DNA of 64,000 nucleotides, from NCBI RefSeq assembly GCF_032341995.1, contig NZ_CP135439.1:1054001-1118000 (forward strand). The letters run 5' to 3'. This stretch comes from Domibacillus sp. DTU_2020_1001157_1_SI_ALB_TIR_016. Lineage in GTDB: Bacteria; Bacillota; Bacilli; Bacillales; Domibacillaceae. Shown here in pieces: positions 39,208 to 48,323 of this stretch; the stretch's first letter is position 1; each line of letters begins with the position of its first letter. A program made the translations under genes and the position numbers. The notes beneath the pieces were generated by a model, which searched no databases, had not been told where the DNA came from, and saw only the letters and a program-made list of their open reading frames with translations.

Positions 39208-41832
39208 ATGGAAAAAAAATTAGTGCTTATTGACGGAAACAGCATTGCGTATCGGGCTTTTTTTGCATTGCCGCTTTTAAGTAATTCAAAAGGTGTACAT
39301 ACAAATGCCGTATATGGCTTTGCGATGATGCTTAATAAAATGGTGAAAGACGAACAGCCGACTCATATACTGGTTGCCTTCGATGCGGGTAAGACGACTT
39401 TTCGCCACAAAACATTTACAGAATATAAAGGGACGCGCCAAAAAACGCCGCCCGAGCTGTCTGAACAATTTTCTTATGTGCGTGAACTGCTGAAAGCATA
39501 CAGTATTCCTTACTTTGAGTTAGAAAACTATGAAGCCGATGACATTATCGGTACATTGTCTCTTCAAGCAGAAAAAGAAGGATATACGGTTAAAGTATAT
39601 TCGGGCGACAAAGATTTAACACAGCTCGCTACAGACAAAACGACTGTATGCATTACACGCAAAGGCATAACAGATATTGAAGAATATACACCTGAACATA
39701 TTGAAGAAAAATATGGCCTGGCACCGATGCAGATCATAGACATGAAGGGGCTGATGGGAGATGCTTCCGACAATATCCCCGGGGTGCCGGGTATCGGGGA
39801 AAAAACAGCGATTAAACTGTTAAAGCAGTTTCACTCTGTTGAAGAATTGATCGAGTCTATTGATGAGGTTAGCGGTGCAAAGCTGAAGGAAAAGCTTGTT
39901 GAACACAAAGATAAAGCAGTCATGAGCAAGCAGCTTGCAACGATCTTACGGACGGTGCCTATGGAGCTCGGAGTCGAACGACTTGCTTATCAGGGGGCAG
40001 ATCAGGATAAATTGTATGATTTATACCGGGATCTCGAATTTAAGTCATTACTTGACGGTATTCAGCGTACGGAGGAAGCTGAACCAGCAGCAGACGTGGA
40101 TTTTACCATTGTAAGGGAGCCGCAGGCGTCTCATTTTAAACAAGCGGACGCTGTATATGTAGAAATGCTCGATGTGAACTACCACCGGGCGCCAATTGCC
40201 GGTATTGCTGTGTCGGGAAGTGGGAAAACCATTTTTCTGCCGGGCGAAACGGCTGTGTCTTCTCCGGCATTTAAGCAGTGGGCGGAAAACCCGTCTGTCC
40301 GAAAAACCGTTTATGATGCAAAAAGAACGGTCATTGCGCTGCGGCGTTCGGGGATCGAGTTAGCCGGCATTGATTTTGATGTGTTTTTGGCGTCTTATTT
40401 AATTAACCCATCTGAATCACCGGAAGATTTCGCTGCTGTAGCGAAGCTGCATGGGGAAACAGGCATCGCATCGGACGAAACCGTTTATGGAAAAGGGGCA
40501 AAACTGGCTCTTCCGGACGAAGCTGTTTATGCGAAGCATATTAGTGCAAAAGCAGAAGCGTTAAGCCGGCTTGATGACACGTGCCGGCAGGAGCTGACTA
40601 AAAACGACCAAAATGAATTGTTTGATGAATTGGAGCTTCCGCTTGCCCTCATTTTAGCCGACATGGAATCGGAAGGCGTGCGGGTTGATATGGACCGGTT
40701 AAATGAAATGGGAACCGAGCTGAAAAAACGGCTTGCGCAAATGGAACAAACGATTCACCAGCTGGCTGGAACGGACTTTAATATTAATTCACCGAAGCAG
40801 CTTGGCGTTATTTTGTTTGAAAAGCTCGGTCTTCCGCCGGTTAAAAAAACAAAAACCGGGTACTCGACTTCGGCGGATGTTCTTGAAAAATTGGCGCCGT
40901 CACATGAAATTGTACAGCATATTTTAGATTACCGACAAATCGGCAAATTGCAGTCTACGTATATTGAAGGACTGCTGAAAGTAGCGGACCCGGATACACA
41001 TAAAATCCATACCCGCTTTAATCAGGCTTTGACTCAGACGGGACGGTTAAGCTCTACTGATCCTAACCTGCAAAACATTCCGATCCGGCTTGAAGAAGGA
41101 CGGAAAATCCGACAGGCATTCGTGCCGGAAAAAAAGGATTCTGTTATGTTTGCTGCCGACTACTCTCAAATTGAGCTGCGGGTGCTGGCACATATAAGCG
41201 GCGATGAAAAACTGATTGAAGCTTTTCAGCAGGGACTTGATATTCATACGGCTACGGCTATGGAAGTTTTTCATGTAGATGAAGACGGAGTAACATCGAA
41301 CATGCGACGCCAGGCAAAGGCCGTTAACTTCGGCATTGTTTACGGCATAAGCGATTACGGCTTGTCTCAAAGTCTTGGCATTACACGAAAGGATGCAGCC
41401 GCTTTTATCGAACGGTATTTAAACACCTATCCAGGTGTAAAAGAATATATGGATACGGCCATTCGCCAGGCCAAAGAAAAAGGTTATGTGACGACATTGT
41501 TAAACCGCCGGCGTTACATTCCGGAAGTCACCAGCCGAAACTTTAACCTGCGTTCATTTGGGGAACGTACGGCGATGAACACACCGATTCAAGGAAGCGC
41601 AGCAGATATTATTAAAAAAGCGATGATTGATGTTGCTGAACGTCTTGAGAGAGAAGGCTTAACATCCAAGCTGCTGCTGCAGGTGCATGATGAATTGATT
41701 TTTGATGTGCCAAAGGAAGAAATCAAACAAATGGAACAAATTGTGCCGGATGTCATGGAGCATGCTTTTGAGCTCGATGTCCCGCTGAAGGTAGATTATT
41801 CATTTGGGCCAACATGGTATGATGCGAAGTAA
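39208..41832 (+). CDS. polA: DNA polymerase I
   Basis: 874 aa. Fills gaps after primer removal and in repair. N-terminal 5'-3' nuclease domain (LVLIDGNSIAYRAFFA, YEADDIIGTL, DMKGLMGDASDNIPGVPGIGEKTA), a degenerate 3'-5' exonuclease-like region as in other Bacillus PolA, and the family A polymerase domain (DYSQIELRVLAHISGD, RRQAKAVNFGIVYG, LQVHDELIFDV). Start is ATG 39208 with AAGGAGG. It leads polA-mutM-coaE. Confidence 0.97.
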   Translation: MEKKLVLIDGNSIAYRAFFALPLLSNSKGVHTNAVYGFAMMLNKMVKDEQPTHILVAFDAGKTTFRHKTFTEYKGTRQKTPPELSEQFSYVRELLKAYSIPYFELENYEADDIIGTLSLQAEKEGYTVKVYSGDKDLTQLATDKTTVCITRKGITDIEEYTPEHIEEKYGLAPMQIIDMKGLMGDASDNIPGVPGIGEKTAIKLLKQFHSVEELIESIDEVSGAKLKEKLVEHKDKAVMSKQLATILRTVPMELGVERLAYQGADQDKLYDLYRDLEFKSLLDGIQRTEEAEPAADVDFTIVREPQASHFKQADAVYVEMLDVNYHRAPIAGIAVSGSGKTIFLPGETAVSSPAFKQWAENPSVRKTVYDAKRTVIALRRSGIELAGIDFDVFLASYLINPSESPEDFAAVAKLHGETGIASDETVYGKGAKLALPDEAVYAKHISAKAEALSRLDDTCRQELTKNDQNELFDELELPLALILADMESEGVRVDMDRLNEMGTELKKRLAQMEQTIHQLAGTDFNINSPKQLGVILFEKLGLPPVKKTKTGYSTSADVLEKLAPSHEIVQHILDYRQIGKLQSTYIEGLLKVADPDTHKIHTRFNQALTQTGRLSSTDPNLQNIPIRLEEGRKIRQAFVPEKKDSVMFAADYSQIELRVLAHISGDEKLIEAFQQGLDIHTATAMEVFHVDEDGVTSNMRRQAKAVNFGIVYGISDYGLSQSLGITRKDAAAFIERYLNTYPGVKEYMDTAIRQAKEKGYVTTLLNRRRYIPEVTSRNFNLRSFGERTAMNTPIQGSAADIIKKAMIDVAERLEREGLTSKLLLQVHDELIFDVPKEEIKQMEQIVPDVMEHAFELDVPLKVDYSFGPTWYDAK

Positions 41833-41844
41833 GGAGAGAGAAAC

Positions 41845-42681
41845 ATGCCGGAATTACCAGAAGTAGAAACGGTCCGCCGTACGCTGAGCGAGCTGGCGGC
41901 GGGCAAAACAATTGCCGGCGTTGATGTGCGCTGGCCGAAAATGATCAAACAGCCCGAGGCAGACGCTTTTCGCGATGCATTGATTGGTGAAACCATTCAG
42001 TCCATCGATCGGAGGGGGAAATTTTTAATATTTCAGCTCGATCATTATGCACTTATTTCCCACTTGCGCATGGAAGGAAAGTTTAGTGTAAATGAAGCTG
42101 CAGAGCCTGAAGCCCCTCATACTCATGTTGTTTTTTCATTCACAGATGGTACGGAGCTTCGGTATCGGGACGTTCGTAAATTCGGTACGATGCATTTAAC
42201 GGCGAAAGGTGCCGAACACGAGCTGGCTTCGCTGAAAGGGCTCGGTCCTGAGCCGTTTGATGAACACTTTACAGCCGATCATTTATATGAAAAGCTGCAA
42301 AAAACATCACGCCAGGTGAAAACGGCTCTTTTAGATCAAGTGATTGTAACAGGGCTTGGCAACATTTATGTGGACGAAGTGCTGTTTCGTTCCCGCGTGC
42401 ATCCGCATCGGCTCGGCCGGACGATTACAAAGGAAGAAGCGGCAGAGATTCACCAGCATACGGTCGCCGTACTGGCAGAAGCGGTAGAGCGGGGCGGAAG
42501 TACGATTCGCACATATGTAAACAGCCAGGGACAAAAAGGGACCTTCCAGGAAGTATTAAATGTATATGGACGTGCCGGGGAAGCATGTGTGGAGTGCGGA
42601 GCAGAAATTATAAAAATGAAAACAGGCGGGCGAGGCACGCATATATGCCTGAACTGCCAGCCGCTGGAGCGTCCGCTATGA
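41845..42681 (+). CDS. mutM: formamidopyrimidine-DNA glycosylase
   Basis: 278 aa. Removes 8-oxoguanine and formamidopyrimidines. The mature N-terminal proline and Glu are in MPELPEVETVRR, the helix-two-turn-helix in GNIYVDEVLFRSRVHP, and the C-terminal zinc finger is CVECGAEI with HICLNCQ. Twelve bases follow polA. Its stop overlaps the coaE start by four bases. In B. subtilis ytaF lies between mutM and coaE; it is absent here. Confidence 0.97.
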   Translation: MPELPEVETVRRTLSELAAGKTIAGVDVRWPKMIKQPEADAFRDALIGETIQSIDRRGKFLIFQLDHYALISHLRMEGKFSVNEAAEPEAPHTHVVFSFTDGTELRYRDVRKFGTMHLTAKGAEHELASLKGLGPEPFDEHFTADHLYEKLQKTSRQVKTALLDQVIVTGLGNIYVDEVLFRSRVHPHRLGRTITKEEAAEIHQHTVAVLAEAVERGGSTIRTYVNSQGQKGTFQEVLNVYGRAGEACVECGAEIIKMKTGGRGTHICLNCQPLERPL

Positions 42682-43274
42682 TTATTGGATTAACAGGCGG
42701 CATTGCGACTGGAAAAAGTACGGTCAGCAATATGTTAAAAGAAAAAGGCTTCCCTGTTATAGATGCTGATATTGCTGCCCGTGCCGTTGTAGAGCCGGGA
42801 CAGCCAGCTTTACAGGAAATTGTCGATACATTTGGCAGTGATGTGTTAAGCGCGGACGGATCATTAAACCGGCAAAAGCTCGGCTCGATTATTTTTCATG
42901 ATGAAGCAAAGCGAAAGCAGCTGAATGAAATTGTACATCCTGCCGTGCGGGCCTGGATGATGGCTGAGAAGGATAAAGCTGTCCAGAAGGGGTGCAAAAC
43001 CATTGTGTTTGATATCCCGCTTCTTTTTGAAAGCAAGCTTACCTGGATGGCAGACCGCACGCTGCTTGTTTACACTGATCCTGCTGTTCAATTGCAGAGG
43101 CTGATGAACCGAAACGGGTACACGGAAGAAGAAGCATCTGCCCGCATTCAATCTCAAATGCCAATTGAAGAAAAAAAAGAGCTGGCTGATGATATCATTA
43201 ATAACAGTGGTACAAAAGAAGAAACCGCAAAGCAGCTTGAGCAGTGGCTGACCCGACTAGGACTCGATTCTTAA
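42678..43274 (+). CDS. coaE: dephospho-CoA kinase
   Basis: 198 aa. Last step of coenzyme A synthesis. The P-loop is GLTGGIATGKSTV, with DADIAAR and FDIPLLFES as the substrate-binding blocks. I chose ATG 42678, which overlaps the mutM stop as ATGA and starts just before the P-loop strand; a longer upstream frame would overlap mutM coding. Confidence 0.96.
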   Translation: MIIGLTGGIATGKSTVSNMLKEKGFPVIDADIAARAVVEPGQPALQEIVDTFGSDVLSADGSLNRQKLGSIIFHDEAKRKQLNEIVHPAVRAWMMAEKDKAVQKGCKTIVFDIPLLFESKLTWMADRTLLVYTDPAVQLQRLMNRNGYTEEEASARIQSQMPIEEKKELADDIINNSGTKEETAKQLEQWLTRLGLDS

Positions 43275-43288
43275 TCGGGTCTTTTTTT
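43261..43288 (+). terminator. terminator of polA-mutM-coaE
   Basis: GACTCGATT and AATCGGGTC pair with one G-U, then eight T. It overlaps the coaE end. Confidence 0.85.
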
Positions 43289-43346
43289 GTCCCTTAATAA
43301 ATTTTTTTAAATTAGTGGGACATTTTTTGTTCCATTTTCCGTTTAA

Positions 43347-43357
43347 TATGTTATACT
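43347..43357 (+). promoter_or_regulatory. CcpN-type operator over the gapB -10
   Basis: TATGTTATACT matches the CcpN consensus I recall (TRTGHYATAYW) at all eleven positions and includes the probable -10 TATACT (43352-43357). A second, inverted near-match lies around 43375-43388. This suggests repression of gapB on glucose. Confidence 0.65.
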
Positions 43358-43410
43358 AAATTCAGTTAATCAATATAAAGTATAACCTTATTAGCAGGAG
43401 GGCCTTATTT

Positions 43411-44442
43411 ATGACAAAAGCAAAAGTAGCCATTAATGGATTTGGACGTATTGGCCGTATGGTATTTCGTAAAGCTATTTTAGAAGACAACCTTGATATT
43501 ATTGCGGTAAACGCCAGCTATCCGGCGGAAACCCTTGCACATTTGCTTAAATACGACACGAATCACGGAAAGTTCGAAGGGGATATCGAAGTTGAAGAAA
43601 AAGCGCTTATTGTAAATGGAAAGCGCGTGCAGCTTCTGTCCAGCCGTGACCCGCTTGAGCTTCCATGGGACAAGCTTGGAGTAGAGATTGTGATTGAAGC
43701 AACAGGTAAATTTAATGCCCGCGATAAAGCGGCCCTTCACCTGCAGGCAGGTGCAAAAAAAGTCATTTTAACGGCACCTGGCAAAGAAGAAGACGTCACT
43801 ATTGTAATGGGGGTTAACGAAGAAGTACTTGATATTGACAATCACCATATTATTTCCAATGCATCCTGCACAACAAATTGTCTTGCGCCGGTCGCAAAAG
43901 TATTGGATGATCAATTCGGTATTGAAAATGGATTGATGACAACCGTTCATGCGTACACAAATGATCAAAAAAATATTGATAACCCGCATAAAGACCTTCG
44001 CCGCGCCCGTGCCTGCGCTCAGTCTATTATTCCGACTTCAACAGGAGCAGCAAAAGCACTTTCTCTTGTGCTGCCGCAGTTAAAAGGAAAAGTGCATGGA
44101 ATGGCCCTGCGTGTGCCAACATCTAATGTTTCACTGGTAGACTTGGTAGTCGATGTGAAAAAGCCGGTAACGGCAGAAGAAGTAAACGAAGCCTTTCAAA
44201 AAGCAGCGGCAGGTCCATTAAATGGTATTCTTGGCTTTACAGAGGAGCCGCTTGTATCGGTTGATTTTAATACAAACCCTCATTCTTCTACGATCGATGG
44301 CCTGACTACAATGGTCATGGGCGAAACAAAAGTAAAAGTGCTTGCCTGGTACGATAATGAATGGGGCTACTCATGCCGCGTTGTCGATCTTGTTCAGTTT
44401 GTGGCAGAACAAATGAAGAAAAAAGTTTATATTTCAGCTTAA
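43411..44442 (+). CDS. gapB: glyceraldehyde-3-phosphate dehydrogenase, gluconeogenic type
   Basis: 343 aa. The NAD(P)-binding start KVAINGFGRIGRMVFR, the catalytic cysteine in SNASCTTNCLAPV, and TGAAKALSLVLPQLKGKVHGMALRVPT in two stretches are typical GAPDH. Position before speD and the presence of a CcpN-type operator identify it as GapB, the NADP-preferring gluconeogenic enzyme. TAG or a glycolytic cggR operon is absent. AGGAGGG precedes the ATG. Confidence 0.93.
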   Translation: MTKAKVAINGFGRIGRMVFRKAILEDNLDIIAVNASYPAETLAHLLKYDTNHGKFEGDIEVEEKALIVNGKRVQLLSSRDPLELPWDKLGVEIVIEATGKFNARDKAALHLQAGAKKVILTAPGKEEDVTIVMGVNEEVLDIDNHHIISNASCTTNCLAPVAKVLDDQFGIENGLMTTVHAYTNDQKNIDNPHKDLRRARACAQSIIPTSTGAAKALSLVLPQLKGKVHGMALRVPTSNVSLVDLVVDVKKPVTAEEVNEAFQKAAAGPLNGILGFTEEPLVSVDFNTNPHSSTIDGLTTMVMGETKVKVLAWYDNEWGYSCRVVDLVQFVAEQMKKKVYISA

Positions 44443-44455
44443 TTGTCTCATACAT

Positions 44456-44483
44456 AAGCCCCGGTGCCTGCCGGGGCTTTTTT
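44456..44483 (+). terminator. terminator of gapB
   Basis: AGCCCCGG and CCGGGGCT pair across a short loop, followed by six T. Confidence 0.85.
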
Positions 44484-44507
44484 CTATGAAAAAAATAAAG
44501 AAACTTG

Positions 44508-44536
44508 TTGCAAAATGTTTTGACAGGTCGTATACT
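44508..44536 (+). promoter_or_regulatory. promoter of speD
   Basis: TTGCAA (44508-44513) and TATACT (44531-44536), 17 bases apart. Confidence 0.7.
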
Positions 44537-44559
44537 CAACTTTGTGAAATAAATGCTTA

Positions 44560-44645
44560 AAGGGTTAGGACCTCTTCGGACTAACTTTCCCCCGTGGCAG
44601 TGATCACTTTTACAATTGATTCAAAAACTACTTTGTAAAAGGGGG
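44560..44645 (+). promoter_or_regulatory. structured speD leader, possible SD sequestration
   Basis: Two helices are visible. GTTAG (44564-44568) pairs with CTAAC (44581-44585). CTTTTACA (44607-44614) pairs perfectly with TGTAAAAG (44634-44641), and the adjoining CCCCC (44589-44593) can pair with GGGGG (44641-44645), the ribosome binding site of speD. The leader could therefore hide or show the ribosome binding site. Regulation by polyamine or SAM level is an inference. Confidence 0.5.
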
Positions 44646-44652
44646 AACGATC

Positions 44653-45033
44653 ATGGAAACAATGGGTCGTCACGTCATTTCAGAATTATGGGGCTGCAAT
44701 TTTGACAAATTAAACGATATGGAAGTCATCGAGAGAACATTTGTCGACGCCGCTCTTAAATCAGGTGCGGAAATTCGCGAAGTCGCGTTCCACAAGTTTG
44801 CTCCTCAAGGAGTAAGTGGAGTCGTCATTATCTCCGAGTCTCATTTAACGATTCACAGCTTCCCGGAACATGGATATGCAAGTATTGATGTTTATACATG
44901 TGGGGATCTTGATCCGAACATTGCTGCAAACTATATTGCAGATGCACTTGAAGCTGAAACACGCGAAACAATTGAGATGCCGCGTGGTATGGGTCCGGTA
45001 CGCACGCAACTCAAAGAAACTGCAAATGTGTAA
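44653..45033 (+). CDS. speD: S-adenosylmethionine decarboxylase proenzyme
   Basis: 126 aa, the short bacterial class. Makes decarboxylated SAM, the aminopropyl donor for spermidine. The proenzyme cuts itself before Ser63 in [11 protein letters not shown] to form the pyruvoyl group; His68 and Cys83 (DVYTCG) are the other catalytic residues. GGGGGAA precedes the ATG. It follows gapB, as in B. subtilis. Confidence 0.97.
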   Translation: METMGRHVISELWGCNFDKLNDMEVIERTFVDAALKSGAEIREVAFHKFAPQGVSGVVIISESHLTIHSFPEHGYASIDVYTCGDLDPNIAANYIADALEAETRETIEMPRGMGPVRTQLKETANV

Positions 45034-45040
45034 GCAAAAC

Positions 45041-45074
45041 GAGGTGTATGAACTTTCATACGCCTCTTTTTTAT
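45041..45074 (+). terminator. terminator of speD
   Basis: GAGGTGTATGA and TCATACGCCTC pair with a four-base loop and one G-U, then T6. Confidence 0.88.
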
Positions 45075-45164
45075 TTTCATAAGGTCTCTTTTTTAGTATG
45101 ATAATGAGTAAGAACGAAACCAGCACATTGCAGGATATAAATAAAATCGGAGTTGATTAAAGCC

Positions 45165-45623
45165 ATGATTTGCCCTGACTGCCGTTTTAACGGGACGAAA
45201 GTTGTCGATTCGCGCCCGGCAGATGACGGGCATTCCATCCGCCGGCGCCGCGAATGTGAAAAATGCGGCTACCGGTTTACGACTTTTGAACGCGTAGAGC
45301 ACATGCCACTCATCGTTGTAAAAAAAGAAGGAATGCGCGAAGAATTTAACCGCGAGAAAATGCTTCGCGGATTGATAAAAGCATGCGAGAAGCGCCCGGT
45401 GCCGCTTGGAACGCTTGAAAAAATGACCGCTGATATCGAACAGGAACTGCGCTCAAAAGGTGTATCGGAAGTGCAGTCAGATGCAATCGGTGAAATGGTC
45501 ATGGACCGCCTTGCAGAAATTGATGAAGTAGCGTATGTCCGTTTTGCGTCCGTGTACCGGCAATTCAAAGATATTAACGTATTTTTGGATGAATTAAAAG
45601 AAATTATTAACAAAGAAAAATAA
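45165..45623 (+). CDS. nrdR: ribonucleotide reductase regulator NrdR
   Basis: 152 aa, the family length. An N-terminal zinc ribbon ([17 protein letters not shown] and [16 protein letters not shown]) binds DNA and an ATP-cone domain ([19 protein letters not shown]) senses ATP/dATP. It represses ribonucleotide reductase genes. Start is ATG 45165 with GGAG upstream; a TTG at 45153 is too close to that site. Position before dnaB is conserved. Confidence 0.96.
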   Translation: MICPDCRFNGTKVVDSRPADDGHSIRRRRECEKCGYRFTTFERVEHMPLIVVKKEGMREEFNREKMLRGLIKACEKRPVPLGTLEKMTADIEQELRSKGVSEVQSDAIGEMVMDRLAEIDEVAYVRFASVYRQFKDINVFLDELKEIINKEK

Positions 45624-45626
45624 ACT

Positions 45627-45657
45627 CCCGGGAGAGATAGAGCTCCGGGCTTTTTTC
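45627..45657 (+). terminator. terminator of nrdR
   Basis: CCCGGGA and TCCGGG pair with one bulge, then CTTTTTTC. dnaB starts 32 bases later and may be read through. Confidence 0.65.
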
Positions 45658-45688
45658 TTCTTATTTAAGAAACTTTGAGGTGAAGAAT

Positions 45689-47092
45689 ATGAATCGGCAC
45701 TGGAATGAAATGCAGCCCGCCGATGCTTACAGGGTGACAGTGTCCGGCTGTGTAGACAGCCTTGAACAAAAAGTGGTTGCGCTGTTGTACCAGCCGCTGA
45801 TCGGTGCCCAGGCACTCAGCTTATACATGACCATGTATGCGGAAGTAGAGGACGGCAAGCTGTCGTCTGAGAGTGCTCTGCACTATCATTTAATGAATAC
45901 ACTTGGCTGCAGTCCGCAGCAAATATACGAAGACCGGCTTAAGCTGGAAGGGATTGGCTTACTGAAAACCTATGTGAAAAAAACAGGAGAAAACCGCGAA
46001 TTTCTTTATGAGCTGCTGCCGCCTCTTGCTCCAGACCAATTTTTTACAGACGGTCTTTTAAACGTTTTTTTATACCGGAAAATTGGCCGTCCTCATTTTT
46101 TGCGGCTGAAGCGGATATTTTGCGACCGGGAGCCGAAGTCGCCTGATTATCAGGATGTGACCCATGCTTTTCCGGACGTTTTTTCAACAGGGTATACAGA
46201 AATGCAGGAAGCAGAAATAGACAGTGCGCCGGAGCCGGGTACCCGCCTCGCTTCAAAAGGAACCAAAACAGGACCTGTTTTAAATGAATCCTTTGATTTT
46301 TCAGCGCTTGAACGGGCTCTTAAAGACGCCTTGATTCCGGCATCTGCCCTCACCCCCTTTATTAAAGAAACCATTAAAAAATTGTCTTTTTTATATGGCA
46401 TTCAACCGCTTGATATGAAGAACCTGGTTTTGTCTTCGATAAACGAACAGGATGAAATTGAGGTGGAGGAACTTCGGAAATCTGCGCGTAATGCCTATCA
46501 GTTTGAATCAGGCGGGCGCCTTCCAGACATGACACCGCGCATGGGAAGCCAGGAGCTTAAAGAAGCGGGTGAGCCGAAAACAAAAGAAGAAAAGCTGATC
46601 CTTCATTGTGAATCGGTTACCCCCTATCAAATGATGATCGATATATCAGATAAAGCGCCCTCATCCGTAGATATGAAGCTTATTGAGCAGGTGATGCTGC
46701 AGTACGATTTTACGCCGGGTGTAATGAATGCGCTCATTCAATATGTTATGCTGAAATCAAATATGAAGCTGTCTAAAAGCTTTATGGACAAAATTGCCGC
46801 CCAGTGGGCACGCAAAAAAGTAAAAACGGCCAAAGAGGGTATTGAACTGGCAAAAACGGAACAAAAGCAGCCGAAGGAATGGACAAAGCCAAAGAGCACC
46901 TCATCATCCTATGGAAACCGCAAAGCGGTTCGCCAGGAAAAACTGCCATCCTGGTTTACGGAAAAGGAAAAAGAAAAAGACACAGAAAAAGAGCGGCCTA
47001 AACAAAGCAAAGACTTTGAAGCGAAGAAACGCAAACTGGAAGAAGAATTGAGAAAACGGAAAGAGGGGGCGTCGGCCGGTGAAAAAGATTAA
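45689..47092 (+). CDS. dnaB: replication initiation protein DnaB (Gram-positive type)
   Basis: 467 aa. Membrane-associated loader that places DnaI and helicase at oriC in low-GC Gram-positives; it is not the helicase of the same name in E. coli. Two DnaB_2/DnaD-like parts (about 10-130 and 290-380) are followed by a very charged C-terminal tail rich in Lys and Glu (about 420-467). ATG 45689 has GAGGTGA five bases before it. It overlaps dnaI by 14 bases. Confidence 0.93.
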   Translation: MNRHWNEMQPADAYRVTVSGCVDSLEQKVVALLYQPLIGAQALSLYMTMYAEVEDGKLSSESALHYHLMNTLGCSPQQIYEDRLKLEGIGLLKTYVKKTGENREFLYELLPPLAPDQFFTDGLLNVFLYRKIGRPHFLRLKRIFCDREPKSPDYQDVTHAFPDVFSTGYTEMQEAEIDSAPEPGTRLASKGTKTGPVLNESFDFSALERALKDALIPASALTPFIKETIKKLSFLYGIQPLDMKNLVLSSINEQDEIEVEELRKSARNAYQFESGGRLPDMTPRMGSQELKEAGEPKTKEEKLILHCESVTPYQMMIDISDKAPSSVDMKLIEQVMLQYDFTPGVMNALIQYVMLKSNMKLSKSFMDKIAAQWARKKVKTAKEGIELAKTEQKQPKEWTKPKSTSSSYGNRKAVRQEKLPSWFTEKEKEKDTEKERPKQSKDFEAKKRKLEEELRKRKEGASAGEKD

Positions 47093-48005
47093 CGAAGCAC
47101 TCGGGAATTTCAAAACGTCGCCGGGGTTTGCAGAACAATATGAGCAGACGAAACGGGAAGTGCTGGCAGACAAAACGGTCCAGGCATTTATTAAAGAACA
47201 CAATCTTGGTGAACGGGAAGTAACGCGCGCGATGGTCAAACTATATGAGTATGTATCCCAAAGCCGAAGCTGCGGGAAATGTCCATCTCTTGACGGGTGT
47301 GTGAACATGATGCCGGGCTTTGAGCCGGAGCTTTCCATGCGTTACCAGGCAGTTGAGCTGGATTACAAGCGCTGTCCTCGTAAAATTCGGGATGATGAAA
47401 TGAAACATTTGCGCAGGCATGTGAAAAGCCTCTACATGCCGGGAGACGTTTTAAAAGCTACATTTGATCAAGTGGAGCTGGATGATGAAAGCAGAATAGA
47501 TGCGGTTTCAATGGCAAAAGATTTTGTTGACAGCTACGCGCCTGGGCAGTCTTCTAAAGGTTTATATATACATGGGAAATTCGGCGTCGGTAAATCCTTT
47601 TTATTTGGTGCTATCGCCAATGAATTGGCCGAGAAGCATATTGCATCCATGATCGTTTATTTTCCGGAGTTTGTCCGTGAAATGAAACAGTCGCTTAACG
47701 ACCATTCAACGGGAGAGAAAATTGAAGCGGTGAAATCTGCGCCTGTTTTAATGATTGACGATATTGGGGCAGAAACGATGTCGAGCTGGATTCGCGACGA
47801 TATACTCGGTACGATTCTGCAGCACCGTATGCTTGAAGGGCTTCCGGTTTTGTTTACCTCTAACTTTAATTATAGTGAGCTGGAGCATCACTTGACGCAT
47901 TCACAGCGCGGTGAATCGGAAGAGCTGAAAGCAGCACGCATTATGGAACGTATTAAGTTTTTGACCACGCCGGTGGAACTGAGCGGTATGAATCGCCGGC
48001 ATTAA
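47079..48005 (+). CDS. dnaI: helicase loader DnaI
   Basis: 308 aa AAA+ ATPase that delivers the replicative helicase. The N-terminal domain has a zinc-binding set including CGKCPSLDGC; the ATPase has Walker A in IHGKFGVGKSFLFGA and Walker B in VLMIDDIGAETMSSW. GTG 47079 has GAGGGGG eight bases upstream inside dnaB. B. subtilis has ytxB and ytxC between dnaI and thrS; here the thrS leader follows directly. Confidence 0.95.
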   Translation: MKKINEALGNFKTSPGFAEQYEQTKREVLADKTVQAFIKEHNLGEREVTRAMVKLYEYVSQSRSCGKCPSLDGCVNMMPGFEPELSMRYQAVELDYKRCPRKIRDDEMKHLRRHVKSLYMPGDVLKATFDQVELDDESRIDAVSMAKDFVDSYAPGQSSKGLYIHGKFGVGKSFLFGAIANELAEKHIASMIVYFPEFVREMKQSLNDHSTGEKIEAVKSAPVLMIDDIGAETMSSWIRDDILGTILQHRMLEGLPVLFTSNFNYSELEHHLTHSQRGESEELKAARIMERIKFLTTPVELSGMNRRH

Positions 48006-48007
48006 AA

Positions 48008-48029
48008 CTCACTCTTGATTTTGAGTGAG
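48008..48029 (+). other. hairpin after dnaI overlapping the thrS promoter
   Basis: CTCACTC and GAGTGAG pair across an eight-base loop that contains the -35 element of the thrS promoter. No T-run, so it is a weak terminator at best. Confidence 0.5.
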
Positions 48030-48043
48030 AGGGAGACTATAAT
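48015..48043 (+). promoter_or_regulatory. SigA promoter of thrS leader
   Basis: TTGATT (48015-48020) and TATAAT (48038-48043), 17 bases apart. Confidence 0.85.
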
Positions 48044-48049
48044 AACGTC

Positions 48050-48297
48050 ATATGAAAAGCGAAGACAGGGACATGTTTCATTTGAGACGTCTACAGAGAG
48101 GGAAAGCGATGAGCTGCAACTTTCCCGTCGAAACAAATGAATTCACCACCCTCGAGCTCTGCTTCTGAACCTGAAAGTAAGAAGCGGCGGCACCAGACCG
48201 TTATCTGACTGTAATTAAGCCGGGAATTTCCCGGAAAGTTGGGTGGAACCGCGATTAAACCTCGCCCCTTCGTTTATGAAGGAGTGGGGTTTTTTGT
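48050..48297 (+). promoter_or_regulatory. threonine T-box riboswitch leader
   Basis: The leader carries the T-box core TGGGTGGAACCGCG at 48240-48253 and a terminator with the arms CGCCCCTTC and GAAGGAGTGGGG plus T6 (48262-48297). In the specifier region, GAATTC is followed by ACC at 48145-48147, a threonine codon matching thrS. Uncharged tRNA-Thr should favour antitermination. This fills the 318-base gap between dnaI and thrS. Confidence 0.92.
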
Positions 48298-48323
48298 CGT
48301 TTAAAAAGAAGGAGGAAATACAA

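Noticed and set aside
42585..42677. Longer coaE start inside mutM
   Set aside because: The extra residues are the wrong frame of the mutM zinc finger; ATG 42678 with the ATGA overlap is the proper start.
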